64,000 nucleotides of DNA, taken from positions 377,001-441,000 of the forward strand of contig JACVTC010000022.1 in NCBI GenBank assembly GCA_016946835.1, read 5' to 3'. Positions 1 through 13,530 of this stretch are shown here, in pieces (positions within the stretch are counted from its first letter, which is position 1; every line of letters starts with the position of its first letter). The stretch is from Neocallimastix lanati (nom. inval.) (taxonomy: Eukaryota; Neocallimastigomycota; Neocallimastigomycetes; Neocallimastigales; Neocallimastigaceae). The notes under the pieces were generated by a model. It did not search any database and was not told the origin of the DNA. It worked only from the letters and a program-made list of their open reading frames with translations. The translations under genes and the position numbers were made by a program.

Positions 1-4
1 ATAT

Positions 5-53
<49 letters not shown>

Positions 54-289
54 ATTCTCTTTTTTATAAAGATTTTATTTTTAAATTAAGGAAAAATTCA
101 TTTAATTTAATTTTTATTTTTATTTTTATTTATTTATTTCTTTCTTTATTTATTTATTTTAATTTCAAGTTATTTAAAGGAATATATTTAATTTTTCTAC
201 TACAATATTTTATTGTTATTTTATACTGTTTTATTTTTATTTTTTTTTTTAATGATATATCTAATTTTATTAAAATTAGAGATTTTATC

Positions 290-323
<34 letters not shown>

Positions 324-391
324 ACTATATTTTATTAAATTTTTAAATAATTGTAAAATATTATACGTTTTCGGTTTTTTTTCTTAAAAAA
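1..391. other. AT-rich intergenic, left edge
   Basis: Low-complexity DNA with a run of over 30 A near 12-50, T-rich tracts and an (ATT)n run near 290-322. I see no gene. It is the downstream flank of the thioredoxin gene. Confidence 0.8.
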
Positions 392-821
392 TTACTTGGA
401 GAATTCATTAATGAACATTTCAACTAAACTCTTTCTTCTAGCACCAACAAATTCACCTTTTTGAACACCATTTATGTAAAGTTGAACGGTTGGTATACTA
501 TTGATCTATATGCATAATTTTAATTATACCAACACATATATATATCAAAAGAGAAGTTATTATATTATAATTTAAATTTAGATTAGAAAATATTATTAAT
601 TTTAGAATATAATATAAATAAATTTATAATATTATTTTTATTACTTTTTGTTCTTGAGCAGTCTCTCTACATTCATCAATATTAACTTTAACTAAAACTT
701 TATTTTCATCTTCATCAACAATTTCCTTCATAATTGGAGCAAGCATCTTACAAGGACCACACCAACTATTAATATTGAATAATTTATTCAAAATATATAT
801 CAAATTATTAGTTATAATTAC

Positions 822-854
<33 letters not shown>

Positions 855-1251
855 TATTTATATATTTATATATCTATTTAAAATTAAAATTTAAATTTTG
901 AAATTTTTAATTTTTGTTAAAATATTATTAAATTTAATTACTTTGCATAGTAATCAACTAAAACCTTCTTATCCTTTGGGCCACTAATTAATTTCTTGAA
1001 AGTGTCATCAGTAGCTTCAAAGATTCTGGAAGAAGAATTAAATCTCTTGAAATTTTGAGCGACTATAATTCATAATTATTAAATACTTAATTCATTAGAT
1101 TTTGAAATCTTATATTTTAAAAACACAATAAATATTTTCATAAATTATATATATATATTGAAAAATTACAATTTAATCTGTTGATAGCAAAAGGAACAGC
1201 TAATCTTGGAAGAGTAGTCTTTAATAATGGAGTAGAAATTGTAGCCAACAT
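392..1251 (-). CDS. thioredoxin with organellar presequence
   Basis: Small dithiol-disulfide oxidoreductase that reduces protein disulfides. Four exons on the minus strand: 1251-1170, 1062-942, 765-645 and 505-392, all with GT-AG introns and continuous phase, giving 145 residues. The first 50 or so residues (starting [17 protein letters not shown]) have Arg/Lys, Ser/Thr and hydrophobics and no acidic residue, with RFNSSSR near the probable cleavage site; this looks like a mitochondrial or hydrogenosomal targeting peptide. The mature domain carries the active site WCGPCK (Cys70, Cys73) and the cis-proline motif SIPTV (Pro113), then the final beta strands and helix. The residue before the Trp is Asn where most thioredoxins have Asp or Glu. 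In an anaerobic fungus the destination would be the hydrogenosome; that location is inference. The family call is very secure. Confidence 0.95.
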
Positions 1252-1737
1252 TTTTTTTTTTTTTTTATATATTTAAAATTTAACTTTTATATCTTATAAT
1301 AGAAAATTATAGAAAGAATAAAAATAAAAAAAAAAAAAAATTTTTTTATTCTTTGAATTTATATTAAATTTTAAATATTTATTAGTAATATGATAATTTA
1401 AATATTTAATAAAGATTATCATATTTATTAGTAATACACATATTTCTAAATTATTAATAAATGGATATTACATAGAATTTTTTTTTTATTTTAGAAATTC
1501 ATGTATTATATATAAGCCACATATCATATTTTCATTTTTTTTATTAAAAATTTATAACAACATTTTATATAAATAAAAATTCAAAGATATTATTATTTAA
1601 TAAATTAAAAAAATAAATGAAAGATCTCGAGAAAGAAAAAAATTAAATAGTTTAAATTTTGATCCTAATAATTCTAAAGAAAGTTTATAATTATTATTAT
1701 AATTTTTTTATTATTTTATATATAATATTCTTAAATT
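1252..1737. other. AT-rich intergenic
   Basis: Upstream flank of the thioredoxin gene, mostly A/T. A short plus-strand open stretch at about 1612-1690 (ending LNFDPNNSKESL then stop) looks coding-like but has no partner exon or start that I can support. Otherwise I see nothing. Confidence 0.5.
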
Positions 1738-2140
1738 CCGGAATAATATAGACTAGTTACTGTGCTAACAGTGGGCCTGAGAGGATTGCGCTAGTAACTG
1801 TCATTAATATACTTACGAGGGAATTCCTAGCATATGGGTTCATATGCGCGTAGTTAAACTACGAATAATCAATCTGCTAACTAAATACTATTACCAAGTG
1901 GGCTAATACGTGACTCAATTGGGTTAGGTGACTCTAGCCTCGCTTCTAGGGAGTTAGGCACCGAAAAATCATTCCGAGAAAAACCGTGCTAGAAAATCTC
2001 AGCAATAATATGTATGGTTAGAGCGCCAATGCTGAATAAACAGTAAGGCTGTCCAGTAGGGACTATATCCACAAAGTGTTGTGACTACCTTAATATTCCC
2101 ATGTCTTGAGGGGGGCAAAGGGCAGTACACGCCGGAAATA
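1738..2140. ncRNA. GC-richer structured island 1, candidate noncoding RNA gene
   Basis: About 400 bases of near-normal composition inside almost pure A/T DNA. Every frame is closed by stops within short distances. It holds perfect small stem-loops: GCATATG-ggtt-CATATGC at 1830-1847, directly followed by CGTAG-ttaaa-CTACG at 1849-1863, and ACTGT-gcta-ACAGT near 1758-1771. In such genomes structural RNA genes keep their GC content while everything else drifts to A/T, so an RNA gene is the simplest reading. I could not match it to tRNA, 5S, U1-U6, U3, SRP, RNase P or MRP RNA. The strand is unknown; the 3' side on the plus strand runs into a run of A. Confidence 0.55.
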
Positions 2141-2568
2141 AAAAAAAAAAGTTTATCCTAAAGAAAGATAGATATAGAAAGAATAAAATATATATATATA
2201 TAAAAAGAAAAAAAAAATTTTTTTATTAAAATATCATAGTAATCTGAGTAGGCTATTAATATATATTTCATGTTAATATACAATGTCAAAAAGTACTAAA
2301 TATATAATTATTATTTTCAATATATATTATGAAATTCATTTAATAGATATGATACAAATGAGATCCCATTAAATGGTTTATTATATTAAGGTTATGATAA
2401 CAAATAAATAATACAAAAATATTAAAATTAAAATATATTTATATTTATATATAATTAAATATGTATATATTTATCAATAAAAATAATAATAAAATAAATT
2501 ATAATAATAATAATAATTATCATATATATTTCATATTTTATTTTATTAGTGTTTTTTTTTATGAATGT

Positions 2569-2640
2569 GTTGCATTTCGGAAACTTACATATTGCAATGT
2601 GGCGCATATATTTTTGTAATTTAACGCCACATAAAATTTT
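2569..2640 (+). repeat. terminal-repeat-like element, copy A (MITE-like left end)
   Basis: Starts GTTGCATTTCGGAAA and is followed by a short inverted pair ATGTGGCG (about 2599) and CGCCACAT (about 2624). The same block, with the same order of a core, a GTGGC-type arm and TAACGCC(C/A)CATA, recurs at 25376-25436. An inverted match to the core lies at 3605-3618. This is consistent with a terminal inverted repeat of a small DNA transposon. Confidence 0.55.
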
Positions 2641-2929
2641 TAATATTCTTAAACACAATTATATATAAATATAATAAATAAATTATAATTAATTTATAAT
2701 AAATAATAAAAATGAATAATAAATAATTATATAAAAATCCATAATTTTTTCAAAATTTTAACATTATTTAAAAATTTAATTTATAAAGAAATAATTAAAT
2801 TTATCTTATATTTTATTTTTAAATTTTTATTAATAACTTTTATACTTAAAACAAAAGTTTACTATTAAAATCTAGAATAAAAATTATTTGTAATATTTTT
2901 ATTAATAACTTTTATGTTTATATCATTAG

Positions 2930-3400
2930 TATTGTTACTATTTAAGTTGATTTGTTTTAGTAGTAACATCAGTATTTTCATTACTATTATCATCGAAATT
3001 TTCAATGCTTTCTAGCTTGTCCTTAAGTTCATCAAATGATAATTCTGGTTCTTCTTGTTGTTTTTTAGGATCAACACTACATATTTATTTAGATCTTGTA
3101 AATCTTCCGTTTCCTTGTTTTGAGTGTGATTTGTTTTTTTTTTCTCTGTTGTTATATTGTTTTTTATTTTTGTTATTTGATAACGAATTGAATTTACAGT
3201 CATCGTTGGGGGTGAGTGTGCATTTTACAAATGTGGCAGTATTTTCTTCTTTCGTTGTTGTTTATGAATTTTTGATTTTCAAGAAATTTTTTTTTCTTTT
3301 AAAACCGTTACAGTTTTTGTAGTACAAGATCAATATTCATATAGTCTTCGTTTTCTTGATTTAAAACGTTTTAACAAACTATTAAGGTTTAAAATATTAT
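2930..3400 (-). pseudogene. decayed protein-coding relic between inverted repeats
   Basis: Minus-strand reading gives coding-like blocks in shifting frames. The last block, about 3068-2940, reads a charged tail containing PELSFDELKDKLESIENF and ends with TNQLK and a stop. An earlier block at about 3255-3085 contains FVKCTLTPNDDCKF and a Lys/Asn/Arg-rich stretch ending GRFTRSK and a stop. I see no GT-AG intron that joins them, so at least one frameshift or stop separates them. The basic stretch followed by an acidic tail resembles RNA-binding adaptor proteins only in composition. It lies wholly between inverted copies of the GTTGCATTTCGGAA repeat. It could also be a live gene whose introns I misread. 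Confidence 0.4.
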
Positions 3401-3599
3401 TTATTTTATTAAATTATTTTATAATTATAAAGTTATGAAATTTGAAAATTTTATCTTCTTTTATATTAAATGTGGCTGATGTAAAATACAATGAAATAAA
3501 TATAATTCAGTAAAACAAGATTAATTATAACTAAATAATTAAACTATATATAATAAACTTCATTATATGCAATTAATTTATTTATTAAAATTATGAAAC

Positions 3600-3620
3600 A
3601 CATTTTCCGAAATGTAACTT
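3600..3620 (-). repeat. inverted match to the copy A repeat core
   Basis: TTTTCCGAAATGTAAC here is the reverse complement of GTTACATTTCGGAAAA, matching the 2569 core at 14 of 15 bases. It would be the right terminal inverted repeat of an element of about 1.05 kb (2569-3620). Confidence 0.5.
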
Positions 3621-3893
3621 ATTTTTTTTTTTTTTTTTTTTTATTTATTTATTAAAAAAAAAATAGTTAACTAATATTGAAATTAAATTAATAGATAAAA
3701 AAAAAAAAAAAAAAAAATACTGAAATAATAATATTTTAGCAATTCTAATATTATTTAAAAATAATAATAACATTATTATTAATCAATAATAATTATAATT
3801 ATTATTGTTTCTCCTTCTTCATCTTTTCGTCTTCTTTCTTTTTCTTCTTTATTATTAATTATTATTATTAATATTTAAATTTCTAATTTCTAT

Positions 3894-5244
3894 TTAATTT
3901 TTAATTGGTTTTAAGGCGTACATTTTAACAGGATATAAACTGGTTGGGAAATCTTTTTGTGTTGCTTCCTTAACTAATTCAAGTCCAGATCTTTGAAAAA
4001 TATCTTTAAATAATTCATCTGATCTTGTCATACTACTATCGACATCATCAACATCAAATTCATTCATACAATTATTTTCTTTAACAAAAATCATACCTTT
4101 ATCTTTTAAACCCTTTTTACAACGTTCAAAAAATTTTATTAAATCATCTTTATATATATATATATTTGGTTATATATATATAAAAGGATTTATTTAATTT
4201 TCATTAATTAAATATATTTTATAATGTTAATTAGAAATTTACTTTAATAATTATATATACATATAATATAAAAAAGTAAAATATAATATTCACTTACAAT
4301 TTCTAAGATGTCCGAGAACCCATTGACACCAAATAACATCTTTTTATACAATATATTTATTTATTTTTATTTTTATTTTTATTTTTTTTTTTTAATTTAA
4401 TAATATATTAATAAATAAATAAATATTATTATTATTATTATTATTATTTTCTATTATTATTAATCATTATGAATATATATAAATATATGAATTTAACACT
4501 TACCATATCTTTTTGGTTCTGGAGTAAAAGTTTGTAAACCTTCACATATATATCTATCTACACGATTTTCTAATGGACCCATATATGAAGCTTTAGCAGT
4601 ATCTAAAAATTTTTTGTTCTTTTTAAAAAAATTTTATTTAATCAAAAAAAAAAAAAATTAATATAAATACAAAAATTTAAAAATTTATAAAATAAAAAAA
4701 ATAAAAATAAATAATAGATATATAAAGTACAGATTGAATAAAATAAAATAACATAAAATAATATAATACAATATAATATAATATATATAAAATATATAGT
4801 AAAGTAGTATAAAAGAATAAAGTATTAATAAAAATAAAATAAAATAAAAAAGTAAAAAGTGAAGTTGCATAAAAGAGTATAGTATTAATAAAAATAAAAT
4901 AATATAAGATAATAAAATAAATATATAAATATATTTATTTTGGTATATATTGAATATTTTGAATATATATTTAATAACTGTAAACATATAAAAAAAAATA
5001 CATATATATAATATTGAATTTACTTGTTCGACAAGATCAACTTTTTCAAATATATCTAATAAAAATACTTTTGAGACTCTTCCAATACCAGCACCACAAT
5101 CTTAATAAATAAATTTTAAGTTTATAATTTTAAAAATTTAACAATTATGATTATTAAATAAATAAAAATTAGAAATTACATTTCATTAATAATTGTTTAA
5201 TTAATTAAATAATATATATGTAAATGAAATTTAAAATTTCATTA

Positions 5245-5285
<41 letters not shown>

Positions 5286-5308
5286 TATAAAATTTTAATT
5301 TTATTATT

Positions 5309-5401
<93 letters not shown>

Positions 5402-5890
5402 TTCTCTTGAAATTTTTTAAAATTTCAAATTTAAAATATACAAATGATTTTTTTTTTTTTTAAAAAAATAAATATGTATATATTTATATAAGATGATATT
5501 AAATTTAGTTATTTTTATTTTTATTTTTTTTTATTATTATTTTTATTACCGCAAGCTAAATGCGTTTCAAATTGTGGAGGTGATATTAAACGATAATTGG
5601 CACCATATTTTCCTTCAACGAATTCCTTAATAAATTTTTTTGAATCTCTAGCATCAAAGAAACTTAATTTTCCAAAACCACCGAGTACACCATCGTCCGT
5701 AGCTTAAAAAAACAAAAATCAAAAAAAAAAGGTTCAGTATTGATAAAAGTCGATTTTGAAATTGGTCAATATATGTATTAAATATTATATATTTGAATAT
5801 TTAAGGATAAAAAGTATAAAATAAAAATAGAAATAAAAATAATAATATAAATAAAAAAAAAAATAAAATAAAATATATAATTAATAAAAT

Positions 5891-5966
<76 letters not shown>

Positions 5967-6072
5967 TTAGTTATATGAAAATTAGAAATGTAATTTAAAA
6001 ATAAAAAAGTAATTTAATTTTTGAACTATTTTTTCTTTAAAACATTTTTTTAAAAAAATATAAAAATATTAT

Positions 6073-6117
<45 letters not shown>

Positions 6118-6193
6118 TAATTATAATAGAAATACCATCAACTTTTTCCCAATAATCAGCTGCATCAGTATACCATTTATCTTGTTCATTCAT
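3894..6193 (-). CDS. NTM1: protein alpha-N-terminal methyltransferase
   Basis: Uses S-adenosylmethionine to methylate the alpha-amino group of proteins exposed after Met removal, typically at X-Pro-Lys/Arg ends, for example on ribosomal proteins. Six minus-strand exons: 6193-6136, 5702-5550, 5100-5024, 4618-4504, 4339-4298 and 4147-3894; phases match throughout, giving 232 residues, the normal family length. Visible landmarks in order: WYTDAADYWEKV at the N-terminus, GVLGGFGKLS, the SAM-binding motif DCGAGIGRVS (about 71-80), VDLVEQ ending motif II, DVIWCQWVLGHL (135-146), GMIFVKEN, DDVDSSMTRSDELF and the C-terminal LYPVKMYALKP. All family signatures are intact. Introns contain long (A)n and (ATT)n tracts of variable length. 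The identification is very secure. Confidence 0.96.
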
Positions 6194-6265
6194 TTTTTTA
6201 TTTTTTATTTTTTCTTTTATTTTTTTCTTTTATCTTTATATAATTATTAATTATAAATTATAATA

Positions 6266-6299
<34 letters not shown>

Positions 6300-7036
6300 T
6301 TAAATGAATTAAATGAAATAAAATTTATGATTGGCAAAAATTTTAATCAAATTTTTTTTTTTGAAAAAAATATAATTTTTCCATTAAGATAAATTATTTA
6401 TAAAAATAAAATTATTAAATGATTATCTTTAAAAAAAAAAAATTTAAAATTAAAATATATATATATTATCAAATCATATATATATATTTTTTATTTAAAA
6501 AATTAATTATTATTTAATCAACTTTTTTTTTTTTTTTATTAAATTAAATGCGAATTGTAATAAATTGAAAAAAATATTATTTGGTATTTATATATATTTT
6601 ATTATTTTTTTTTTAAATTAAAAAAGAAACTATAGATAAAATAAAAATATTTAAAATAAAAATTAAATGAAAATTATAATAATTGGGTATATTATATATA
6701 AATTTCAAAATAATATATATGATATACAAAAATTACATATAAATCAATATTTATATATTTTTAAAATAGTTTAGAAAATAAATAAATAGAAAATAATAAT
6801 ATATATAATGAAATTAAATACTAATTAAATATTATATGTTATGAAGATTATTACTATAAATATTATTTAATTAAATATTATATGTTATGAAGATTATTAC
6901 TATAAATATTTTTATAAAAATTATTATTAATTATTATTATTATTATTATTATTAAATTTATATATATATATTTATTTTTAATTTTTTAATTTTTTTTATT
7001 TTTATTACTGTATATATATATATATATTTGTAAATA
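6194..7036. other. AT-rich intergenic with a 43-bp direct repeat
   Basis: Flank between NTM1 (its upstream side) and the SUMO protease (its 3' end). It holds poly(A) and poly(T) runs and two exact copies of a 43-base unit, at 6822-6864 and 6868-6910, separated by three bases. No gene is seen. Confidence 0.75.
6822..6910. repeat. tandem 43-bp direct repeat, two copies
   Basis: The unit begins TAATTAAATATTATATGTTA and ends TATAAATATT. The two copies look identical base for base, which suggests a recent local duplication. Confidence 0.85.
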
Positions 7037-7991
7037 TTATATCTCTCCCTTTTTAATTCTATTTTTTTGTTGTTCTAATTTTATTTTTTTATTTCTTAAT
7101 CTTTTTAATTTTCTTTTAGCTAAATTTATATCCATATATTCTTTATACGTTTTTGTGAGGGATACAATAAGATCACGAATATCTTCTCTTTTCTTCTTAA
7201 TACTTTCTTTTGTGAACCATTGATCATTGTCTTTCCTATATTGCTATAATTATAGAAATATATAATTTTTTATTTAATATAGATAAATAATTGATTTAGT
7301 TAATATATGAATAAAAATTGAATTTATTCATTATATATTTATATATTATGATTAGTTAATATATATATGTAATTGTATGTATGTTACATATTTATCATGA
7401 TAAATAATAATTACCAGTAATATATCCATATATTTATCAGGATCACTTAAAAATGTTTCTAAATATTTAATTAAATATACACCACAATCAAGAGAATTGG
7501 ATTGCTTTGGACCTTTTGCATATAAACAACGAACTTTCTTATCAATTTCTATTCCCTTTTTATGAGATGCTTCTCCCTTTAAATAATTATTAATAATTCT
7601 AATAGCTGTAGGATGTTTTGCATTAATTGAATCAAAAATTACTATATAGCAACTATAAATATATTTATTAAATAAATAAATAAATAAAAATATAAATAAA
7701 TAAATACAATTAATATTAAAATATAGTATAATAAATAAATTAATAAATTAAAGATTATATATATATATATTTAATATTATAACAAAAAAATTATATATAT
7801 ACATTTATTTATTTATTTATTAAACTTACTTATCCTTAGATAATGGTTTTTTTGATCCTTTTTCTTTTTCGTTACTATTGATTGAAGTTTCTAAAGTGCT
7901 ATTAGATTCTTCATTAATATTAACTAAATTTTATAATATAAAATATTAAAGAAATTTATATTTATATTTATTGTAAATTATTTTATTTTAT

Positions 7992-8032
<41 letters not shown>

Positions 8033-8937
8033 ATAAATTCTTATATTTAAAATTATTAATTATTATTATTTAATTAATTATTACTAACAATTTATAATGT
8101 TCCTTGGAATATCTCTAATATCTATTAATAAAAAAATTAGTTTCATTAATAATATAAATTAAAATAATAATTATTAATATTATTTTTCAATTAAAATAAA
8201 AAATAAAAAATAAAAAAAAAAACATTTTTTATTACTTTTATTTTTTAAAGCTTCTTCAAGAAAAGATATTGATTCAAACGGTGAATTTTCTTTGTTATCT
8301 GATTTTCCATTATTATTAGTATTATTATTATTACTATTGATGTTGGTGTTGGTGTAAGTATTAGTGCTGCTAATATCGTTATTATTATTGATACTTGTAT
8401 TATTATTATCAATCTCTTTGTAATTATAATTATCGTTACTATTAAGGTTATTAAGGTCGTTATTATTACTATAATTATTATTAAAGTCATTATTAATATT
8501 ACTATTTTCATTATTGTTATTGTTATAATTAACATTATTATTATTAATATCATTGTTATTATTATTGGAAAGGTTATTATTATTATTATCATTGTTATTA
8601 TTATTTAAAAGATCATTATTATTATCATTGTTATTATTATTATCATTGTTATTATTATCATTATTTTGATTATCGTTATTATTATTATTGTTATTAATTC
8701 CTTGAATAGAATTTAAGGGGTTTATACTTGAATTATTTCTTTTAATACTTTTGAAATTAAAACTTTTACATTTATATCTTTTTTGATCTTTTCTTATTAA
8801 TGATTTCTAATTTTTTTTTTTTTAATAATATAAAAATTTATTATAGTATATAAATTAAATAATTAATACAATATGATTATAATTTATTGATAAAAATATG
8901 AAATAATAAAATATATGATAAAAAAATTTTAATAATT

Positions 8938-9009
<72 letters not shown>

Positions 9010-9013
9010 GATA

Positions 9014-9090
<77 letters not shown>

Positions 9091-9477
9091 GTATTAAATA
9101 TTAATTATAAATATATATATATAAATAAACTTTAAAGAAAAAGAAAAAATAAAAAATAATTTTTTTTTTTTTTTTACCGTAAAATTTATAATTTTTAATG
9201 CTAATTCTCTAATAATTAATTGTTGTAATTTTTCAAAAGCAAAGGTACTATATTCAAAATGATTTTCATTTAAAGTATTTTTCATATCAAGTGCATTGGA
9301 TAGTAATAATTGTAATTTTGGATTATTATAATCAATGATATTTGCTGAATCATCTGAATCATTATCAGAATTATCATCTGATAAAGAATCAATTTCATTA
9401 TTAACATCAATAGAATTATCAGTAGAATCATAAGGACAATAACGATAATAATCATTAAAACTATTTTCTAAATCAAA

Positions 9478-9531
<54 letters not shown>

Positions 9532-9671
9532 TAATCTGATATTAATGTTACTAATGGAGTTATTGCCTTTAATATCATGATTATTATTAATATATTGGTT
9601 TTTGATTTGAAGATTTTTTTCTTCATGATTATTACTTTCATCTTTAATTATACTTTTATTATTATTATCAT

Positions 9672-9706
<35 letters not shown>

Positions 9707-11084
9707 TTTTCATTTTCTATGATGTTATTTAGACTATTATTTGAATTTTCATCAACAATTAAATTTATATTTTCAGTATTACCATTATTTTCATTATTAA
9801 TAATTTTATTATTGTTTTTACTATTTCTACCAATATCAATAATTGCGTCATCCAAAGTAGTTATATTATTAGTTGATAAATTTATCATTTTTAAATTTGT
9901 ATCTTCTGAAATATCATCAAAAATTTCAATTGGTTCATTAGTTATATGTAATTTTTTTCCATTATTAATATTGTCATTATTATTATTAATATCCATATTA
10001 TTATTGTTATAATCGTCCATAATTATATCATTATCAGTATTATTATCATTATTATTATTATTATTATTACTATTACTATTATTATTATTATTATTATTGT
10101 TATTGTTATTATTATTATTAGTAGTAGTGGTTGTAGTAGTAGTAGTACTTGTATTAAGGTTTTTATTTTCTTTAATTTCTTGAATTTCATTTTCAATGCT
10201 ATTACTATCATTATTGTAATTTCTACTTTCATTAATATTGACACTTTCAGAATTTTTTGATTGAGAATCATTACTATCTATTTCAATTGGGGTGGTATTG
10301 ATAAATGTTTTATCTATTTTCATAACTTCAAACTTTTCATCCAAATTCATTAAATTAATAAGATCAGTTAGATTATTACTTTTATGAATATTAGAATTAT
10401 TCATAATTAATAATGCTTCCTCATTATTTTTTCTCTTTAAATTATTAGCCTCATTTAAAACATTAATATCATTATCATTACTATTAACATTATTATTTGT
10501 ATTAATATTATAATTATTATTAGTAATGTCATTCGTATTACTGACCTCATTATTAATATCATTATTGTCAATATTGTCATTACCATTACCATTATTACTA
10601 CTAATGGCAATGTCATTCTTTTTACTAATTTCATTATTACTGCCGTTATTATCAATACTTATACTATTATTATGACTAATATTACTAATATCATTATTAT
10701 TATTATCATTCTTATTACTTTCATTATTACTAATAATAGAATTCGTACTATCTAAATCCATTTTATTGTTATCATCAATGATTATTGGATCACTGATGGT
10801 ACTACTAATATTATTGGAAAATTGATGACTACTTGTTAAATCTAAATTTATGTTATCATAAATATTTAAGGATTCATTTGAGGATTTCAATGTGTCTGTC
10901 ATTTTAGTATCATCATCAATTATTAAATAGGCTGCAGGATTATATATCATCATTAAATACCAGTGCATTCTTTTAATTAAAATATATATATATATTAAAT
11001 ATAAGTATTGTTATAAATTATATAAAATAAATAAATATATAATAAATTGATTTAAGAAAAGAAAAAGCAAAACAAAAACAAAAA

Positions 11085-11129
<45 letters not shown>

Positions 11130-11408
11130 GAATAAATGTAAATTTAATAATATATATATACTAATATATATATATATGTATGATGATACATACGATTCAT
11201 TAATAGGAATAAATATATATTTTTTATCAAAAATATCAATTTTAGATGTCCAATTCTTTACACTATCATACATTTTTTTATAACTTAATGATCTATTTCA
11301 ATATTTTTTTTTAAAAAAAAAATATTATTAATTTTATTATTTTAATAATAATAATAATAATAATAATTAGTATTATATACAGATATTGATTTAAACATTA
11401 AGTAAAAC

Positions 11409-11442
<34 letters not shown>

Positions 11443-11598
11443 TATACAATACAACGTATTAACTTTAATAATTTTTTTTTTTTTTTTTTTCATTATATGA
11501 TAATTACCTTCTTCTATAAAGTTGATCGAAAAAAAAGGAATTAAAAAAATGTATAACTGATTTTTGTTCTTCCGTTAAAATTGAATTTTCTAACCATC

Positions 11599-11629
<31 letters not shown>

Positions 11630-12123
11630 AATATATAATTAATAATTTAATTTTAATTTTTTATTTAATATTATATAATAAATAAACTAATATATTTCTT
11701 TTATATATATTATTTATTCATTTTTTTTTTTTTTTTTTTTTTTTTTTCGTTTTTGTTTTTGTTTTTTTTTTTTAACCTACTTCATACAAAATTCAATTAA
11801 GTTATCATTAAACATCTTTCCATTAATTAACCTTTTTTCATCACGAGTTGTAACTGTAACTGAATTAATACCTTTAAATGGAAAAACAAATAACCTATTA
11901 TTTTATTTATTTATTTATTTATTTTTATTTTATACATATTTAATTTTTTATTATATATATAAATATATTTATTTATTTATTTAAATTTATTAAATATTAA
12001 TTATTATATTTTTAGTTAAAAAAAAAAATTATCTATATAGTATAAATATATAATATAAATATAAGATTATTAAATTTGAATACGTAAACTTACTCTCTTG
12101 TTTGGTCTAATTGTATTTGTCTA

Positions 12124-12163
<40 letters not shown>

Positions 12164-12739
12164 TGAAATGTTAATATCTATTTGTTATTTATTTAACTAT
12201 GTAAATTTATATAAATATTAAAAAAAAAAAATATTTACTTAAGATATAAGGAATATTCAAAATTAAAATTTACAGGAGAATAATTATTAATGAATTTTAT
12301 ACTGTTACTGAGAACTTCATTTTCACTTTTAATAATTCTTATTAAAATTTTAATGAGGACCTTTTTATTTTGAACTTTATTATAAATTTTTCTAGCTAAA
12401 CAGGCACCATAAGAATTTATCAACTGATTAAGATTAACAGGATTAAGATCTTTAATTCTATCATCAAATATATTTATATTGGTCATTAATTCATTGATTA
12501 CAAATTCAGAAGAAATATATAAATGCTTTAAAAATTTCTTAGTTAAATATATTATATTCTTGTTGGGCTTTTTTGAACCGTAGATTGAATTAACAATGGC
12601 TTCTTCTAATGATTTAATTTCATCCTTATTAATTTCTTTTTTATTGAATTTTTTAGACAATGTCAGTTTTTCATTTTTATCCTTAAGTAATGAAACATTA
12701 CTATTGTTGTTGTTGTCATTATTATCATCATCATCATCA

Positions 12740-12830
<91 letters not shown>

Positions 12831-13315
12831 CATTGCTAATAATGATGTTGTTACTATTCTTCATAGCATTTTGATCCTTATTATCATTATAATTATCATT
12901 ATTAATATCATTAGACTTTTTATGACTATTTTTAATGATATTATTACTTCTTATACTTAATAATAATAAATCAGTTGACTTCACTTTTTTCGTTCTTTTA
13001 GTAGATGATTGTCTATATGGTTTTACTGTTTCATCTATTATATAATTAGATTCGTTAATTATTTCCTTACTTTTGATATTTATATCCTGCTCAATAGTAT
13101 TTTTATCACCATTTATCATTATTGTTGATTCATTACTTTTGATATTAGCTGTTAAAATATCATTATTATCATTATTATTATTATCATTGTTTTTGATGCT
13201 ATTATTATTATTATCAATTAATAAATCATTATTATTATTGTTGTTTTTATTATTATTTTCAATTAAAAAATTATTATTATTGTTGTTATTGTTATTATTA
13301 TTAATTAATAAATCA

Positions 13316-13346
<31 letters not shown>

Positions 13347-13473
13347 TATTGTTATTATCAATTAGCAAATCATTATTATTGTTGTTGTTGTTATTATTAT
13401 CAATAAATATATGATTATTATTATTATTATTGTTGTTGTTGTTGTTGTTGTCATTATTATTATCAATTACTAA

Positions 13474-13530
<57 letters not shown>

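Noticed and set aside
1880-1960. Telomerase RNA template idea for island 1 (CCTAACCC on the minus strand)
   Set aside because: An 8-base match is not enough; no pseudoknot or CR4/5-like structure was recognised. It is kept only as something to test.
2030-2110. Possible group I intron: the minus strand has GATATAGTCC, like the S element
   Set aside because: I could not find a matching R element (GACTA pairing partner) or P/Q elements at the expected distance.
4685-4987. 100-codon minus-strand frame rich in Ile, Phe, Leu and Tyr
   Set aside because: It lies inside an NTM1 intron and is only A/T sequence read as hydrophobic residues.
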